Shown: positions 16,909 through 26,384, numbered from the stretch's first letter. The stretch is DNA of 64,000 nucleotides from Bradyrhizobium betae (GCF_008932115.1 NZ_CP044543.1:1240001-1304000), one strand, 5' to 3'. Numbers and translations: made by a program. Notes: generated from the letters alone by a model not told the origin.

Positions 16909-17076
16909 TCAGCGCTTGACCGGCGCTTCCTGCGGCGGCTCGTCGTCGGCGATGGCACGCCAGGCGGCGCCGTCGAGATCGTCGTACTGGCCGCTGCGGA
17001 GCGACCACAGGAAGGCGGCAAGGCCGGCAAGACCGAGCATCAGCGCGAGCGGGACCAGGATGACCAGGATTTCCAT
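16909..17076 (-). CDS. ccoS: cbb3 oxidase assembly protein CcoS
   Basis: This 55-residue protein has one N-terminal membrane helix (MEILVILVPLALMLGLAGLA) and the conserved follow-on FLWSLRSGQYDDLDGAAWRAI, diagnostic of CcoS/FixS. CcoS is needed for cofactor (haem b and copper) insertion into CcoN. The start codon overlaps the ccoI stop by one base, and the order G-H-I-S is the standard one. The tail DDEPPQEAPVKR varies in the family. Confidence 0.95.
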   Translation of the reverse strand: MEILVILVPLALMLGLAGLAAFLWSLRSGQYDDLDGAAWRAIADDEPPQEAPVKR

Positions 17077-19265
17077 CAAACGATCTCCCGGGCGCGGCTG
17101 CGGGCCCGCAGCGAATTCAGCATGACCAGGATCGAGGAGCCGCTCATCGCGGCCGCGGCGATCAGGGGCGTCACCACGCCGCTGATCGCGACCGGTACGG
17201 CGAGGACATTATAGCCGATCGCAAGCCAGAGGTTCTGCCGCATCAGATGCAGCGCCTTGCGCGAAGCGTCGATGGCCGCAACGACCGGGGCCAGCGGCCG
17301 GCCGAGGAAGACCAGATCGGCGGTGGCCTGGCTGAGATGCGCGGCCGAGATCGGCGACATCGAGACATGGGCCGCCGCCAGCGAAGGTGCGTCGTTCATG
17401 CCGTCTCCGACCATCAGCACCTTTGCGCCGCGCCGCTTCAATTCCTCGATCCGCGCGATCTTGTCGGCGGGCGTCACGCCGGCGCGCCATTCGGGAATGC
17501 CGAGCGCATCCGCCGCCGCCTTCACCGCCGGCTCGCGATCTCCGGAGAGAATCTCGATGCCGACGTTGCGCGCCTTCAGCGCCGCAATCACGGCCTGCGC
17601 GTCCGGCCGCAGGCCCTGACGCACCGACAGGATGAATTTTTCGGGCCCCTTGCTGAAGGCGACGATTGAGGCTTCTGGATCGAGATTGGCGCCGCTGACC
17701 AACGCCTCCGCGCCGCAGAAGGACGGCCGACCGAGACGGATCTCGACGCCGTCCAGAGTTGCGCGCACGCCTTGCCCGGCCTCTTCGACTGCACCGACAA
17801 CAGGCGATTTCGCGCCGGCGGCCTTCGCGACCGCGGCGGCTACCGGATGATGGCTCGACAGCGCGAGCCGGCCGGCGAGATCGAAGATGCCGGCGGGAAT
17901 GTCGGCGGCGTTCGTGACTTCGAGATTCGGCAGCGTCAGCGTTCCGGTCTTGTCGAAGATGACGTGATCGGCTTCGGCGAGGCGCTCGATGGCATCTCCC
18001 GAATTGAGCAGCACGCCGGACTTGAACATCGCGCCCGAGGCGATCGTCTGCACGGTCGGAATGGCAAGGCCGAGCGCGCAGGGACAGGTGATGATCAGCA
18101 CGGCAACGCCGGTCACGATCGCATCGTGCCAGGACGCACCGGCGATGACCCAGCCGAGAATGGTGATGAGCGCGGTCGCATGCACCACCGGCGCGTAGAG
18201 CCGCGAGGCGCGATCGGCGAGCCGCATGTAGCGCGAGCGCGCCTGCAGCGCGTTGTCGAGCAGCCGCGTGATCTCGGCGAGCAGCGTCGCCTCCGACGCC
18301 GCCGAGACCCGCACCCGCAGCGTGCCGGAGATGTTCATCGATCCGGCATAGACCGGCGTACCCTGCTCCGCGGTGACGTAGAGCGTCTCGCCGGTGATCA
18401 GGCTCTGGTCGATCTCGGAACGCCCCTCGATCACCGTGCCGTCGACCGCGCAGCGCTCGCCGGGCCGCAGCAGCACGATGTCGCCGGGATGGATCGCGGC
18501 CACCGGCACCTGGGAGATCTCGTCAGGCCCGATGAACTTGGCCGCGGTCTCGGCCTTGAGCGCGGCGAGATTGCCGGCAACCGCCCGCGTCCGCCGCCGC
18601 ATGTTCTGGTCGAGGAAACGGCCGACCAGCAGGAACGTCAGCAGCATGATCGCCGCGTCGAAATAGGCGTGCTCGGCGTGGTGGATGGTCTCGACCACCG
18701 ACATGCCGAGCGCGAGGATCACGCCGATCGAGATCGGCACGTCCATGTTGGTGGTCTTGTTCGACAGCGCGCGCCAGGCCGAACGGAAGAACGGCTGGCC
18801 GGCATAGGCCGCCGCCGGCAACGCGATCAGGGCCGAGAGCCAGTGGAAGAAGTCGCGCTGCTCCGGCAGCATGTCCGAGACGTTGCCCGACCATACCGGG
18901 ATCGACAGCATCATCACGTTCATGGTGGCGAACGCGGCGACGCCGAGGCAGCGCAGCAGGAAGCGCGATTCGGCGACCTCGGTCGCTTCCGCGCTTTCGG
19001 TCTCGTAAGGGTAAGCCTTGTAGCCGAGCTCCTCGAGGCGGTCGATGAACTTGCTAGGATCGAGCGTGCCCGCTTTCCATTCCAGCGCGACGCGGCGGTC
19101 GGTGAGGTTCACGCGCGCCAGCGTGACGTCGGGCATCGCCGACAGTCCGCGCTCGATCTTGGCCATGCAGCCGGCGCAGTGAACGCCCTCGACTGCGAGA
19201 TCGATGTGCTGGACGCCCTCGCCCGCGACGCGGACGTAATGCGAAAAATCCCGCGTGACGTGCAT
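17076..19265 (-). CDS. ccoI: copper-exporting P1B-type ATPase for cbb3 oxidase assembly
   Basis: This protein has 729 residues. The start at 19263-19265 gives a normal N-terminus with one heavy-metal domain (EGVHCAGCMAKIERG, C30 and C33). Membrane helices follow. The actuator domain contains TGE (SLITGETLYV). The ion-path motif is CPCALGLAIPT, the phosphorylation site DKTGTLTLP, and the hinge GDGMNDAPSLAAA. CcoI (FixI) moves Cu(I) to the periplasmic side for the CuB centre of CcoN. It starts 11 bp after ccoH and overlaps ccoS. Confidence 0.96.
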   Translation of the reverse strand: MHVTRDFSHYVRVAGEGVQHIDLAVEGVHCAGCMAKIERGLSAMPDVTLARVNLTDRRVALEWKAGTLDPSKFIDRLEELGYKAYPYETESAEATEVAESRFLLRCLGVAAFATMNVMMLSIPVWSGNVSDMLPEQRDFFHWLSALIALPAAAYAGQPFFRSAWRALSNKTTNMDVPISIGVILALGMSVVETIHHAEHAYFDAAIMLLTFLLVGRFLDQNMRRRTRAVAGNLAALKAETAAKFIGPDEISQVPVAAIHPGDIVLLRPGERCAVDGTVIEGRSEIDQSLITGETLYVTAEQGTPVYAGSMNISGTLRVRVSAASEATLLAEITRLLDNALQARSRYMRLADRASRLYAPVVHATALITILGWVIAGASWHDAIVTGVAVLIITCPCALGLAIPTVQTIASGAMFKSGVLLNSGDAIERLAEADHVIFDKTGTLTLPNLEVTNAADIPAGIFDLAGRLALSSHHPVAAAVAKAAGAKSPVVGAVEEAGQGVRATLDGVEIRLGRPSFCGAEALVSGANLDPEASIVAFSKGPEKFILSVRQGLRPDAQAVIAALKARNVGIEILSGDREPAVKAAADALGIPEWRAGVTPADKIARIEELKRRGAKVLMVGDGMNDAPSLAAAHVSMSPISAAHLSQATADLVFLGRPLAPVVAAIDASRKALHLMRQNLWLAIGYNVLAVPVAISGVVTPLIAAAAMSGSSILVMLNSLRARSRAREIV

Positions 19266-19276
19266 GACGATGTCCT

Positions 19277-19762
19277 TCAGTTCAGGATCACGCGGTTGCG
19301 CGACATGAACACGCGCGTCCCGCGCGCCTCGCCCTCGATCACCAGATCCCACTGGCCGGGCGCGACGGCAGCGGCATCGCCGCGATAGATGCCGATGCCG
19401 GCTTCGGTGAGCTCGACCTGGAGATCGGCGCGCTTGTCGGTCGGCCGCTCCAGGCGGCCAGCGAATTTCAAGCCGGTCACCGGCCTGCCGCTGGCGTCGC
19501 GCGCGTCGACTTGAAGCGCGGCGACGCCGTCGGCGCGGCGCTCGATATGGGCATTGACCTGCCATTTGCGCGCAGCTTGGTCCTGCGCCGCCGAGATCTC
19601 GCGGTCATAGGTGAGACCTGCGGCATAGGGGCTATCGACATCGGTGCCGGGCAGCGTTGCGATCGCGAGCTTCATCATGGTCACGTTGACGCCGATCACG
19701 ACGCCGAAGAAGGCGACCAGCATCAGGAACACCTTGGTTCCGGTCAGCGGCTTGGTTGCCAT
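19277..19762 (-). CDS. ccoH: cbb3 oxidase maturation protein CcoH/FixH
   Basis: This 161-residue protein has one N-terminal membrane anchor (about residues 9-30, KVFLMLVAFFGVVIGVNVTM). The FixH periplasmic domain follows: AGLTYDREISAAQDQAARKW, the beta segments VTGLKFAGRLERPTDKRAD, and APGQWDLVIEGEARGTRVF. CcoH stays bound to the oxidase and supports its assembly. It lies 15 bp after ccoG and 11 bp before ccoI. Confidence 0.95.
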   Translation of the reverse strand: MATKPLTGTKVFLMLVAFFGVVIGVNVTMMKLAIATLPGTDVDSPYAAGLTYDREISAAQDQAARKWQVNAHIERRADGVAALQVDARDASGRPVTGLKFAGRLERPTDKRADLQVELTEAGIGIYRGDAAAVAPGQWDLVIEGEARGTRVFMSRNRVILN

Positions 19763-19777
19763 GGCAGTCTCCTGGTC

Positions 19778-21244
19778 CTACGGCGCGACGAAATTGTCGG
19801 TGGCGCTGGCAGCTTCGCCAAGGCCGATATCGGTGACGTGGAAGCGAACCGGAATCGACTTCTCCGTATTGCTCTCCGCCGGCGCGGTGACGAGCAGGCG
19901 CAGTTCGCTGGTGGAATCGCGGGGGATGACGATCATCGGCCGGTCCGGCGTTACCGAATCGGCGCCGACGACGTGGATGGTCAAGTTGGCGGGACCGCTG
20001 GCGTCGATCGCGATGACGCGGTCGTAGCCGCTCTTGTTGAGCAGCCGCACCGTATAGGCGTTGCGGATCGAGCCGTCGCTGAGCTTGACCGCGACCGGGT
20101 TGCGGTCGTGCAGCACGTTGACGTCGAGCAGGCTGCGGGTCGCCAGCGTGTAGATCATGAAACCGCCGACGGCTGCAATGATGGCGCTGTAGGCCACGGT
20201 TCGCGCGCGCACGATCTTGTAGATCGGCGCCTTGCCTTCCTGGCGGCGGTGGATGTTGATGTCGTTGTCGTAGCCGATCAGCCGCTTCGGCCGGCCGATC
20301 TTCGTCATCACGTTGTCGCAGGCGTCGATGCAGAGCCCGCACTGGATGCATTCGAGCTGCGGCCCGTTGCGGATGTCGATGCCGGTCGGGCAGACCGCGA
20401 CGCATTGATAGCAGTCGACGCAATCGCCCACCTGCTCGCCGAGCGCGCGCAGCTCGGCCGCCTTCTTGACCGAGGTGCGCTTCTCGCCGCGGTCGTAGCG
20501 GTAGGTGACGTTGAGCGCCCATTCGTCGGTGAGCGCGGCCTGGATCCGCGGCCAGGGACACATGTAGGTGCAGACCTGCTCGCGCATGTAGCCGGCGAGC
20601 AGATAGGTCGTCGCGGTGAGGATGCCGATCCAGATATAGGCGATCATCGGCCCCTGGAAGGTGACGAGCTCCTTCACCAGCGTCGGCGCGTCATAGAAAT
20701 AGAGCACCCAGGCGCCGCCGGTCCACCAGGCGATCATGAGCCAGATCGAATGCTTGAGCACGATCTCGGAGATGCGCTCGAGCTTCATCGGGTCGGACGA
20801 CTTGTCCTTCTTCATCCGCTCGCGCCGGTCGCCTTCGACCAGACGCTCGACGGCGTAGAACACGTCGGTCCACACCGTCTGCGGGCAGAGATAGCCGCAC
20901 CAGATGCGGCCGCCGACCGAGTTCATCAGGAACAGCGCAACCGCCGCCACGATCAGGAGGCCGGTGAAGTAGTAGACCTCCTGCGGCCACAGCTCGATGA
21001 AGAAGAAGTAGAAGCGGCTGTTGGGCAGATCGATCAGCACCGCCTGGCTGGGGGCGCCGAGGCCGCGGTTCCAGCGCACGAAGGGCAGGAAGTAGTAGAT
21101 GCCGAGGCAGACCGCCATCAGGCCCCATTTGATCCGGCGGAAGGTTCCCGAGACGCTCTGGGGATAAACCTTCTTGTGGGCTACGTAGAGTGGCCCGTTG
21201 TCGCCGTCGGATGTGAGGTCTTTGGGGTTCACGGTCTTGTTCAT
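19778..21244 (-). CDS. ccoG: membrane ferredoxin CcoG/FixG for cbb3 oxidase maturation
   Basis: This 488-residue protein has an N-terminal membrane part with CGYLCPQTVWTDVF and CTYMCPWPRIQAALTD, the NapH-like cysteine pairs. Two cytosolic 4Fe-4S motifs follow, CVDCYQCVAVCPTGIDIR and CIQCGLCIDACDNVMTKIGRP. The C-terminal domain after a further helix is periplasmic and immunoglobulin-like, as usual in CcoG. It is thought to reduce Cu(II) for delivery to CcoN. It is the first gene of the GHIS operon and has its own FixK box 58 bp upstream. Confidence 0.96.
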   Translation of the reverse strand: MNKTVNPKDLTSDGDNGPLYVAHKKVYPQSVSGTFRRIKWGLMAVCLGIYYFLPFVRWNRGLGAPSQAVLIDLPNSRFYFFFIELWPQEVYYFTGLLIVAAVALFLMNSVGGRIWCGYLCPQTVWTDVFYAVERLVEGDRRERMKKDKSSDPMKLERISEIVLKHSIWLMIAWWTGGAWVLYFYDAPTLVKELVTFQGPMIAYIWIGILTATTYLLAGYMREQVCTYMCPWPRIQAALTDEWALNVTYRYDRGEKRTSVKKAAELRALGEQVGDCVDCYQCVAVCPTGIDIRNGPQLECIQCGLCIDACDNVMTKIGRPKRLIGYDNDINIHRRQEGKAPIYKIVRARTVAYSAIIAAVGGFMIYTLATRSLLDVNVLHDRNPVAVKLSDGSIRNAYTVRLLNKSGYDRVIAIDASGPANLTIHVVGADSVTPDRPMIVIPRDSTSELRLLVTAPAESNTEKSIPVRFHVTDIGLGEAASATDNFVAP

Positions 21245-21301
21245 CGCCTAGAACTTCTCGAAAAGGTGCGATTAAACCTAGACCCGACACCGCCGCGTCA
21301 G

Positions 21302-21315
21302 TTGATCCAGCTCAA
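21302..21315 (-). promoter_or_regulatory. FixK/FNR box of the ccoGHIS operon
   Basis: TTGATCCAGCTCAA fits the FixK2 consensus TTG-N8-CAA exactly. Its near edge is 58 bp from the ccoG start, matching the geometry of the ccoN box. It lies in the gap after ccoP, so ccoGHIS need not depend on read-through. Confidence 0.85.
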
Positions 21316-21339
21316 ACGGGGGCGGTTTTGTTCGCCCCC
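21316..21339 (-). terminator. terminator after ccoP
   Basis: On the minus strand GGGGGCG and CGCCCCC pair (21333-21339 with 21318-21324) around an A-rich 8-base loop, followed by GTTT. It begins 17 bp after the ccoP stop and ends against the FixK box, so it separates ccoNOQP from ccoGHIS. Confidence 0.6.
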
Positions 21340-21355
21340 GCTTGTGGCCAGTCGG

Positions 21356-22231
21356 TTACTTTCCACCGCCCAGCGAGTGGACGTAGACCGCCATCGCCTT
21401 GATCGTGGCGGGATCGAGCCGCCCTTCCCAGGCCGGCATGACGCCGGCGCGGCCCTGGCTGATGGTCTCGATCAGGGTCGCTTCGTCCGAGCCGTAGAGC
21501 CAGATCTTGTCGGTCAGGTTCGGTGCGCCCATCTCCTGGTTGCCCTTGCCGCCGTCGCCGTGGCAGGCGACGCAATTCTCCGCGAAGATCTTCTCGCCCT
21601 TGGCCGCGTCATAGCCCTTGCGGGTCGGAAGGCCCGACAAGGCGCGGACATAGTTGGCGACCGTGACGATCTCTTCCGGCTTCAGCACGCCGTCCTTACC
21701 GAAGGCGAGCATCTGGCCCTCATGTGTCTTGGCATGACCCGAGCGCGCGCCGAACTGGATGGTCTGCATGATCTGGTCGAGCGTGCCGCCCCACAGCCAA
21801 TCGTCGTCGTTCAGGTTCGGATAGCCCTTGGCACCGGCTGCGCCGGAGCCGTGGCACGGCGCGCAATTGTCGCCGAACACGGTCTTGCCCTTGGCGCGGG
21901 CGAGCGCCAGCAAGGCCGGGTCCTTCTCGATGTCGGCGAGCGAGGCCGCCGCCAATGCCGCCATCTTGTCACCGCGGATCGTCTCAAGATTGGCGAGCTC
22001 CACCGCAAGGCTGGCGCGCGTCGAGTAGCCGAGCAGACCTGTCGTATTGCTCGAGATCAGCGGCCAGGCCGGATAGATGATCCAGTAGCCGATCGCCCAG
22101 ACGATGGTCAGATAGAAAGTGATCACCCACCAGCGCGGCAGCGGTGTGTTGAGCTCCTTGATGCCGTCCCATTCATGTCCGGTCGTGTGCCTGCCGGTGA
22201 CGGCATCGAATTCGCCTTGATGTTCGCTCAT
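21356..22231 (-). CDS. ccoP: cbb3 cytochrome c oxidase dihaem subunit III
   Basis: This 291-residue protein has a membrane anchor at about 37-58 and two covalent haem sites, CAPCHG (C123, C126, H127) and CVACHG (C220, C223, H224). Methionine ligands lie in GQMLAFGK and GVMPAWEG. It passes electrons from the bc1 complex or soluble cytochromes to CcoO. The N-terminal part ends in the family segment WDGIKELNTPLPRWW. It closes the ccoNOQP operon, 6 bp after ccoQ. The classical rhizobial name is fixP. Confidence 0.97.
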   Translation of the reverse strand: MSEHQGEFDAVTGRHTTGHEWDGIKELNTPLPRWWVITFYLTIVWAIGYWIIYPAWPLISSNTTGLLGYSTRASLAVELANLETIRGDKMAALAAASLADIEKDPALLALARAKGKTVFGDNCAPCHGSGAAGAKGYPNLNDDDWLWGGTLDQIMQTIQFGARSGHAKTHEGQMLAFGKDGVLKPEEIVTVANYVRALSGLPTRKGYDAAKGEKIFAENCVACHGDGGKGNQEMGAPNLTDKIWLYGSDEATLIETISQGRAGVMPAWEGRLDPATIKAMAVYVHSLGGGK

Positions 22232-22237
22232 GATCTC

Positions 22238-22402
22238 TCACTCCTCCCGCAGCGGCAGGCTGGCCGCTTCGTCGAATCCAGCCTTGTTGCGGGGCCAAAA
22301 CGCGTAGGCGATAATCGCGAGAAAGATCGCGACGAAGACCGGCGTCCAGACCGTGGTCACGAGACCGGACGCGAGATTGTCGAGTGTCAGGATGGCTTTC
22401 AT
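22238..22402 (-). CDS. ccoQ: cbb3 oxidase small subunit CcoQ
   Basis: This 54-residue protein has one membrane helix (LVTTVWTPVFVAIFLAIIAYAFW), then RNKAGFDEAASLPL, the conserved CcoQ/FixQ tail. It stabilises the CcoNO core with CcoP. The ATG at 22400-22402 lies 13 bp after ccoO. Its position between O and P and its sequence make the assignment firm. Confidence 0.95.
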   Translation of the reverse strand: MKAILTLDNLASGLVTTVWTPVFVAIFLAIIAYAFWPRNKAGFDEAASLPLREE

Positions 22403-22415
22403 CGTTCGTGCCTTC

Positions 22416-23150
22416 TCAGCGAAGATTGGCTTTCTCGTTGTAGATCTTGAAGTCGACCAGAGTGCCGAGCATCTGCAGGTACGCGATCAGTGCGTCCATC
22501 TCGGTCGGCGTCCCGGTCTTGCCGTCGAAGTTGCGCACGACGGCCTTGGCGTAGCGCTTGGTGAAGGCGTCGGAACCGGAATTGTCCGGATCGGCCTGAG
22601 CCTTCATGTCGGCGCTTGCGTTGGCGATCTGGTCGTCGGTGTAGGGCACGCCGACGGTCCGCAGCGTCCGCATGTGGTCGGCGATCGTATCCGGATCGAC
22701 TTCCGTCTGAGCCAGGAAGGGATAGCCCGGCATCACCGATTGCGGGACGATCGCGCGCGGGTTGGTCAGATGGGTGACGTGCCAGTCGTCGGAATATTTG
22801 GCGCCGACGCGGGCAAGGTCGGGACCGGTGCGCTTCGAGCCCCACTGGAACGGGTGGTCGAACATGCTCTCGGCGGCGAGCGAGAAGTGGCCGTAGCGCT
22901 CGACCTCGTCGCGCAGGGGCCGGATCATCTGCGAATGGCAGAGATAGCAGCCCTCGCGGACATAGATGTTGCGGCCGGCGAGTTCGAGCGGCGTGTAGGG
23001 CCGCACCCCGTCCACCACCTCGATCGTGCTCTTGAGGTAGAACAGCGGGGTGATCTCGACGAGACCGCCGATCGCGATCACCAGCAAAATGCCGACGACC
23101 AGGATGATCGAGTTCTTTTCGAAGATTTGGTGACGTGTCCAGAACGACAT
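22416..23150 (-). CDS. ccoO: cbb3 cytochrome c oxidase monohaem subunit II
   Basis: This 244-residue protein is anchored by an N-terminal helix (about 14-33). The haem site is CYLCHS (C68, C71, H72), embedded in the family segment [38 protein letters not shown] and the later MPGYPFL supply the methionine side. CcoO relays electrons from CcoP to CcoN. It is 10 bp after ccoN. The classical rhizobial name is fixO. Confidence 0.97.
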   Translation of the reverse strand: MSFWTRHQIFEKNSIILVVGILLVIAIGGLVEITPLFYLKSTIEVVDGVRPYTPLELAGRNIYVREGCYLCHSQMIRPLRDEVERYGHFSLAAESMFDHPFQWGSKRTGPDLARVGAKYSDDWHVTHLTNPRAIVPQSVMPGYPFLAQTEVDPDTIADHMRTLRTVGVPYTDDQIANASADMKAQADPDNSGSDAFTKRYAKAVVRNFDGKTGTPTEMDALIAYLQMLGTLVDFKIYNEKANLR

Positions 23151-23160
23151 GGGAAGCTCC

Positions 23161-24810
23161 TCATTCCGCCGGCTGAAGAGCGACGGGCATCTGGACTTCC
23201 TGCTCGCCGATGCGAACCGTCATCCAGAGGTTATAGGCCATGATCAGCGCGCCGATCAGGAACAGCGCACCGCCAGCGGCGCGAATGACGTAGAAGGGAT
23301 GCATCGCCTCGACGGTTTCGATGAAGGAATATTCGAGGAAGCCGAGCGAGGTGTACGCACGCCACATCAGGCCCTGGAGGATGCCGGACACCCACATCGC
23401 CGAGATGTAGAGGACGATACCGAGGGTCGCGATCCAGAAGTGCCAGTTGACGAGCTTCAGGCTGTAGAGGCCTTTCTTGTTCCAGGCCCACGGCACCAGG
23501 CAGTACAGCGCGCCGAAGGAGACGAAGCCGACCCAGCCGAGCGCGCCGGAATGCACGTGGCCGATGGTCCAGTCGGTGTAGTGGCTGAGCGAGTTGACCA
23601 CCTTGATCGACATCATCGGACCTTCGAAGGTCGACATGCCGTAGAAGGCCACGGAGACGACGAGCATGCGCAGCACGGGATCGGTGCGCAGCTTGTCCCA
23701 GGCCCCCGACAGCGTCATCAGGCCGTTGATCATGCCGCCCCAGGAGGGCATCCACAGCATGATCGAGAAGGTCATGCCGAGCGTCTGCGTCCAGTCCGGC
23801 AGCGCCGTGTAGTGCAGATGGTGCGGGCCGGCCCAGATATAGAGGAAGATCAGCGCCCAGAAGTGGATGATCGAGAGCCGGTAGGAATAGATCGGCCGCT
23901 CGGCGCGCTTCGGAATGAAGTAGTACATGATGGCGAGGAAGCCGGCGGTCAGGAAGAAGCCCACCGCGTTATGGCCGTACCACCACTGGAACATCGCATC
24001 CTGGATACCGCCCCAGGCGATGTAGGACTTCGAGCCGAACACCGAGACGGGAAGGGCCGGATTGTTGCCGAGATGCAGGACCGCGATCGTCACGATGAAG
24101 GCGAGATAGAACCAGTTCGCGACGAAGATATGCGGCTCCTTGCGCTTGATGATGGTCGCAAGGAACACGAGCAGATAGGTCACCCAGACGATGGTCAGCC
24201 AGAGGTCGGCATACCATTCCGGCTCGGCATATTCCTTGGACTGCGTCACGCCGAGCAGATAGCCGGTGCCCGCGATCAGGATGAAGAAATTGTAGCCGAG
24301 CACGACGAACCAGGGCGCGAGGTCGCCAGCGAGCCGCGCGCGGCAGGATTTCTGCACGACATAGAAGGATGTCCCAATCAGCACGTTGCCGCCGAAGGCG
24401 AAGATCACCGCGGAGGTGTGCAGCGGTCGCAACCGTCCGAACTGAATCCACTGCAAGTCGAAATTCAGCGCGGGCCAGGCCAGCTGCGACGCGATGATCA
24501 GCCCGACGAGAAAGCCCGCGATGCCCCAGAACATCGCCATGAAGGAGCAGAACTTGATCGGCCCCATGTTGTAGTTGGGACGACCGTTGATCTCCGCCGC
24601 CGGCAGTGCCGCCGGGCGGTCGAAGTAGCGATTGATGATGAAGAACACAGCGGCGACGCTCGCCGCCGCGCCGAGCGCGGCGTGAAAAGCGAAGGGCGCA
24701 TCGAGCGCCTTGGCCGAGGCGATCACGCAAAGGAAGGCGGTGACTGCGAACACGACAGCCAGGCCGCTTTCACCGATGGTCATGGATTTGGAGATGGAGG
24801 GCTGGCTCAT
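23161..24810 (-). CDS. ccoN: cbb3 cytochrome c oxidase catalytic subunit I
   Basis: This 549-residue protein has about 12 membrane helices. Haem and copper ligands are recognisable in [34 protein letters not shown] (the CuB histidine region), [13 protein letters not shown] and [17 protein letters not shown] segments, with the C-type oxidase tyrosine in that region. It is the oxygen-reducing, proton-pumping subunit of the high-affinity oxidase used in microaerobic and symbiotic respiration. It is the first gene of ccoNOQP, 56 bp downstream of a perfect FixK box. The classical rhizobial name is fixN. Confidence 0.97.
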   Translation of the reverse strand: MSQPSISKSMTIGESGLAVVFAVTAFLCVIASAKALDAPFAFHAALGAAASVAAVFFIINRYFDRPAALPAAEINGRPNYNMGPIKFCSFMAMFWGIAGFLVGLIIASQLAWPALNFDLQWIQFGRLRPLHTSAVIFAFGGNVLIGTSFYVVQKSCRARLAGDLAPWFVVLGYNFFILIAGTGYLLGVTQSKEYAEPEWYADLWLTIVWVTYLLVFLATIIKRKEPHIFVANWFYLAFIVTIAVLHLGNNPALPVSVFGSKSYIAWGGIQDAMFQWWYGHNAVGFFLTAGFLAIMYYFIPKRAERPIYSYRLSIIHFWALIFLYIWAGPHHLHYTALPDWTQTLGMTFSIMLWMPSWGGMINGLMTLSGAWDKLRTDPVLRMLVVSVAFYGMSTFEGPMMSIKVVNSLSHYTDWTIGHVHSGALGWVGFVSFGALYCLVPWAWNKKGLYSLKLVNWHFWIATLGIVLYISAMWVSGILQGLMWRAYTSLGFLEYSFIETVEAMHPFYVIRAAGGALFLIGALIMAYNLWMTVRIGEQEVQMPVALQPAE

Positions 24811-24866
24811 GCGGATTCTCTCTGAAAGAACACGGGGCCAGAAACCACATTCACCCTCGCGGGGAA

Positions 24867-24880
24867 TTGATTGAAATCAA
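24867..24880 (-). promoter_or_regulatory. FixK/FNR box of the ccoNOQP operon
   Basis: TTGATTTCAATCAA on the minus strand is a fully symmetric FixK2 box (TTGAT-N4-ATCAA). Its near edge is 56 bp from the ccoN start, which places it around -41 of a plausible transcription start. This is the expected site for class II activation by FixK2. Confidence 0.9.
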
Positions 24881-24971
24881 GACAGATGGATTTCTGTTAA
24901 TGTGAGGCGGATAAGGATCGGGAAACGATATCAATCGCTTCCACCGCGCATTGCGCGCGCGGCGAGGCCCC

Positions 24972-24993
24972 GCCTCCGTGGAAACACGGAGGC
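24972..24993 (-). terminator. hairpin after the CBS-domain gene
   Basis: GCCTCCGTG and CACGGAGGC form a perfect 9-bp stem around a four-base loop, 30 bp past the CBS gene stop. No T-run follows on the minus strand, so its effect as a terminator is uncertain. It precedes the ccoN promoter. Confidence 0.4.
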
Positions 24994-25022
24994 CCTGATC
25001 GCGGGAGATCCGGGGCTATTCG

Positions 25023-25448
25023 TCAGTCGCGCGCGGTCGCCTTGAGCGCCGAAATGAGATCCTCGCGGGCGATGATCCCGACCAGCTTCTGCGCACCGTC
25101 GAGCACGATGATGCTCCTGATGCGGTGCTCGACCATGATCTGGAGAACCCGCGTCAACCTCGTATCGGGGCTGACATAGATGAACTCCGGCGTCATGACA
25201 TCGCCGACCTTGCGGCTCATCAGGTCGGGATAGCGCGGCAGCATCTGGCTCGGCGTGAAGGCGAAGCACTTCAGGATGTCGAATTTGGTGACGATGCCGA
25301 CCACCTGCCCGTCGTCCTCGACCGGATAGCTGTTGAAATCGTCGTCCTCGAACATCTCGCTGAGCGCGAGCATGTCGAGGTCGCGCTGCACCGTCCTGAC
25401 GTTGCGCGTCATGTAGCCGTCGACGGTCTGCTCGAGAAACTTGTACAC
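25023..25448 (-). CDS. tandem CBS-domain protein
   Basis: I chose the GTG at 25446-25448, preceded by GAGGAC, giving 141 residues. Two CBS domains fill the protein: VDGYMTRNVRTVQRDLDMLALSEMF with the closing VVGIVTKFDILK, and VGDVMTPEFIYVSPDTRLTRVLQIM with LVGIIAREDLISALK. Stand-alone CBS pairs bind adenine nucleotides and often act as energy sensors. It starts 34 bp after the universal stress protein gene, and the pair probably forms one operon beside the microaerobic island. The partner protein is unknown. Confidence 0.88.
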   Translation of the reverse strand: MYKFLEQTVDGYMTRNVRTVQRDLDMLALSEMFEDDDFNSYPVEDDGQVVGIVTKFDILKCFAFTPSQMLPRYPDLMSRKVGDVMTPEFIYVSPDTRLTRVLQIMVEHRIRSIIVLDGAQKLVGIIAREDLISALKATARD

Positions 25449-25482
25449 GGCGCGTCCTCTTCGATTCGCTTCCAGCCGGCCG

Positions 25483-26316
25483 TCAGTGCGACAGCAGCAC
25501 GCAGCGGGCGGATTGCGTGACCAGATATTGGGTAACACCGCCGAGAATCATTTCGCGGAAGCGCGAATGACCATAGGCACCGGCAACGATCAGGCTTGCG
25601 CCGACATCGCCCGCGACTTTCTCCAATTGCCCGGCGACGGTTTCGTTCCGGGCCGCTTCGCAGACCCGCGCGGTCGCGGTAACGCCGTGACGGGCAAGCC
25701 ACGCCGTCACGTCGGTCACACCGGCGACGGCGGCGGAACGGTCGTCGTCACCTTCCGAAATCGCGACGATGGCGACATCCCTGGCCTTGCGCAGCATCGG
25801 CAGCGCGTCGGCCAGTGCCCGCCGCGACTCCGGCGTATCCTTCCACGCCACGAGGACGCTGCGCAGATCGAGCCAGTTGACGCCGTCGGGCACGACCAGG
25901 ATCGGCCGGCCCGACTGCATCACCAGATCCTTGGGGCTCGCGAGCGCGAATGCGTCGGAGAAGGCCGGGCTCTGCCCGCCGCTGACGATGATGTCGGCGC
26001 AACGCGCCTGGGTGAGCGTAAACCGCTCCGGGAAATCCATGGCACTGCGCCATTCCACATGGCCGCCGCGATTTTTGATCGCGGAACGGAATTGCGCCTC
26101 CAGTTCGGCCAGGCGCCTCTTGATGGAGGCTTCCTCCTGGTCGATCAGTCCCTGAGCCGCGGCGCCATCGGTGAAATAGAGCGGCGGCGCGAACTGCGCC
26201 GCGGCGACCCCGACGATGGCCGCCTCGAATCGCTCGGCAAGCTCGCCTGCGACCTGTAGACGCGAATCGTTGGGCTGATCGAGCGCCAGGCTGACCATCA
26301 CGGTCGCATATGTCAT
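25483..26316 (-). CDS. tandem universal stress protein (UspA family)
   Basis: This 277-residue protein starts at the ATG at 26314-26316. It has two Usp-like halves. The N-terminal half (YATVMVSLALDQPNDSRLQVAGELAERFEAAIVGVAA) lacks a clear ATP motif, while the C-terminal half ends GASLIVAGAYGHSRFREMILGGVTQYLV, close to the nucleotide-binding G-x2-G-x9-G-S/T pattern. The block IVSGGQ to SGRPILVVP closes the first half. Such tandem Usp proteins are commonly induced under low oxygen. A degenerate FixK-like site lies 69 bp upstream. Confidence 0.9.
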   Translation of the reverse strand: MTYATVMVSLALDQPNDSRLQVAGELAERFEAAIVGVAAAQFAPPLYFTDGAAAQGLIDQEEASIKRRLAELEAQFRSAIKNRGGHVEWRSAMDFPERFTLTQARCADIIVSGGQSPAFSDAFALASPKDLVMQSGRPILVVPDGVNWLDLRSVLVAWKDTPESRRALADALPMLRKARDVAIVAISEGDDDRSAAVAGVTDVTAWLARHGVTATARVCEAARNETVAGQLEKVAGDVGASLIVAGAYGHSRFREMILGGVTQYLVTQSARCVLLSH

Positions 26317-26384
26317 CGAAACTCTCCGAAACTCTCCGGGCATCAAGCTTTCATGAAACTGTAGCTCTGTCGACGCTCCGCAGG

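Noticed and set aside
19511..22450. A long plus-strand open frame opposite ccoP, ccoG and ccoH
   Set aside because: It has the same antisense composition bias and no ribosome binding site. The opposite strand carries unmistakable cco genes.
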